From Glandiceps talaboti (lineage: Eukaryota > Hemichordata > Enteropneusta > Spengelidae), in contig NC_135569.1 in the NCBI RefSeq assembly GCF_964340395.1, forward strand, positions 13,539,519 through 13,603,518: a stretch of DNA of 64,000 nt, written 5' to 3'. A program made the position numbers and the translations under genes. Position 1 is the stretch's first letter. The number at the start of each line of letters is the position of its first letter. Positions 60,976 to 64,000 of the stretch are shown piece after piece. The notes under the pieces were generated by a model. It ran no database searches. It saw only the letters and a list, made by a program, of their open reading frames with translations, and was not told the origin of the DNA.

Positions 60976-61869
60976 TCTATGTTGATAAGTACCGGGCAAT
61001 AAACGTGTGACATTAAATGGCCTTGTGCCCTGTCTCTTTAATTCCCACATCAAAAATCAATTTTTTTCTAGCATTGATATTTCTGCTGGTCAAAAAGTTA
61101 TAGTTTACTTTATTATATCAATCGTTAAGGTAATTAAAGGAATCAAAGAAATGGTCCATGACCGTTCGCGGCCAACCTATTTCATAATATTTCAAATATC
61201 TCAATATCATGCATAATATATCAAAACAAAATATGAAATGGGTTGGCCACGATCGGTCACGGAAAGGAAACCCATATCTTTGTAATTTCAGGTAAGAATA
61301 GAATATCCAACATAAAAATGTGCATAAAAAACAAACGTAATAATTACTATGGTTAAAGGGGCACAAGCTGAGTTTATGTTTTTAGGATGTACTTTTCTCG
61401 GCATATTAAAAGGTACTCACAGTATTCTACTTACTGATGTATACTTAGCCATCACTTGCAATTAACTGAACTCAAACCTAATATTAGGATATAACATATG
61501 AACAATCCGATGACGTAATTTATCATACGTATCAAAAAATGGACAGGAAATCCTTACTATGCAATCAACAGTTCTAAAAAGTCAGAACACAAATTGTAGT
61601 GTCATAAAAGGTATGCATTGCATTAACATTATACTACAGCCGAAAATCATCAAAATGTGTTGTCACATAAGGAAAAATATCATAAACTGAACTTGTGCCA
61701 TTTTAAATAATTTCAAAATTGACAATTGGTCTAATGTCAATATTCATTATCGTAACTTCAAATATAGACGAGATTTACCTTTGTAAAACTAAAATCCTCC
61801 TCTATGAAAAAAGTTACAAGTCGAATACAGATTTGAAAGACTTACCTAAGATAGAAACTTTAAAACGTC

Positions 61870-62310
61870 TTAAGTTCTTGTTATATTATTTCCTTGCGAT
61901 TGTGCTGCTACGGCTTTAATTTCGGCCGCCTCCTGAATTAAAGCACAGCAGGTACAACACCAATGAAGAACGTAGTCCTCAGCCGCTGATCCCACGATGT
62001 TATTATTGGCGCGTATTTGTCCTCTGGTACTACCGCCCAGGAAAACATGAACCCACGGCCAACAGAAGAAGAAACATATGCCGTGAAGCAAGCAACTGTC
62101 ACCAACCGAGCTTGCATTTTGCCCAGCTAGGATGCACGGACAGAAGTACCCCAACAGACACAGTCCACAGTTGTTGAAGCAACCGCAGAGTCCGGTCGAC
62201 CAGTTTCGGGAAGGCTGTTGTACTCTCTGGACAACGACTACATGGTGCTGATTACTAGTCTGAGGGGGCATCTCTACAAATGCAGGAGGTGCAGTTTCTT
62301 TAGACGCCAT
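61870..62310 (-). CDS. PLAC8 (cornifelin/onzin) family protein, single exon
   Basis: 146 aa from ATG 62310 (context AAGATGGCG) to the stop at 61870. After a proline/glutamine-rich N-terminus (MASKETAPPAFVEMPPQ) comes the PLAC8 domain: WSTGLCGCFNNCGLCLLGYF, CPCILAGQNASSVGDSCLLH and CCTCCALIQEAAEIKA. The two CC-rich motifs and the LAGQNA/SCLLHG blocks are shared with 47060-47401, so they are paralogues, about 14.5 kb apart on the same strand. Family members are membrane-associated; function differs between species. The frame is open for 41 codons further upstream, but the TATA box and Kozak context favour 62310. Confidence 0.92.
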   Translation of the reverse strand: MASKETAPPAFVEMPPQTSNQHHVVVVQRVQQPSRNWSTGLCGCFNNCGLCLLGYFCPCILAGQNASSVGDSCLLHGICFFFCWPWVHVFLGGSTRGQIRANNNIVGSAAEDYVLHWCCTCCALIQEAAEIKAVAAQSQGNNITRT

Positions 62311-62385
62311 CTTGTCGTTTAAGGAAGTACAGAGATTTGTGCTCGGTGTTGGAACAAACTGAACATTTATTCGACGATGAAGAGT

Positions 62386-62391
62386 ATATAT
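62386..62391 (-). promoter_or_regulatory. TATA box of the second PLAC8 gene
   Basis: TATATA on the minus strand, about 75 nt before the start codon. Confidence 0.5.

Positions 62392-64000
<1,609 letters not shown>

Larger units (their letters stand above)
60539..61869. other. intergenic, repeats only
   Basis: A 43-bp unit (CAACAAAAATCTTACTTACA / TTGCTACATTTTATCGTCTG) repeats about four times at 60640-60835. A MITE family B half lies at 60841-60975, and a short inverted repeat (CATGACCGTTCGCGGCCAAC with GTTGGCCACGATCGGTCACG) at 61158-61261. No gene seen. Confidence 0.6.

Overview
The window is nuclear DNA of an animal. Genes are split by many short GT-AG introns, families are animal-specific, and there is heavy load of microsatellites, hairpin-forming MITEs and LINE fragments. 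The gene set (CLCA metallohydrolase, GPI-type carbonic anhydrase, DEG/ENaC channel, PLAC8 proteins) and the 1-2 kb introns suggest a marine invertebrate deuterostome such as an acorn worm or amphioxus. That placement is inference; no sequence here decides it.

Layout. (1) 79-3640, + strand: last six coding exons of a DEG/ENaC channel, 5' part outside the window. (2) 7392-14884, - strand: a complete 8-exon alpha-carbonic anhydrase (304 aa by my splicing) with signal peptide, all zinc ligands and a GPI-type tail. (3) 14885-21001: intergenic, no gene recognised. (4) 21002-39284, - strand: a complete 11-exon CLCA-family gene (979 aa) with signal peptide, HExxH hydrolase motif, VWA domain with MIDAS and C-terminal membrane segment. 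Its first intron and its upstream region carry two copies of a tandem segmental duplication. (5) 39350-47059: upstream duplicate, repeats and LINE debris. (6) 47060-47401, - strand: PLAC8 gene. (7) 51.3-52.9 kb: decayed TRIM-NHL pseudogene. (8) 54528-58609, + strand: a 4-exon secreted protein with an acidic repeat region and a C-terminal domain resembling DUF6973, followed at 60049-60538 by a broken paralogue of its last exon that has been split by a small transposon. (9) 61870-62310, - strand: a second, single-exon PLAC8 gene. The rest is mostly simple repeats and MITEs.

Several gene products act at the cell surface or in ion and acid-base handling (DEG/ENaC, GPI carbonic anhydrase, CLCA, PLAC8). 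Nothing shows that they are co-regulated, and genes lie on both strands. The most interesting observations are a triplicated splice donor in CLCA exon 1, a DEG/ENaC channel without the usual G-x-S selectivity filter, a segmental duplication that preserves empty sites for two transposon insertions, and the DUF6973-like gene with its transposon-split relic. All exon joins were worked out by hand from reading frame, splice consensus and family alignment from memory; no transcript evidence was available.
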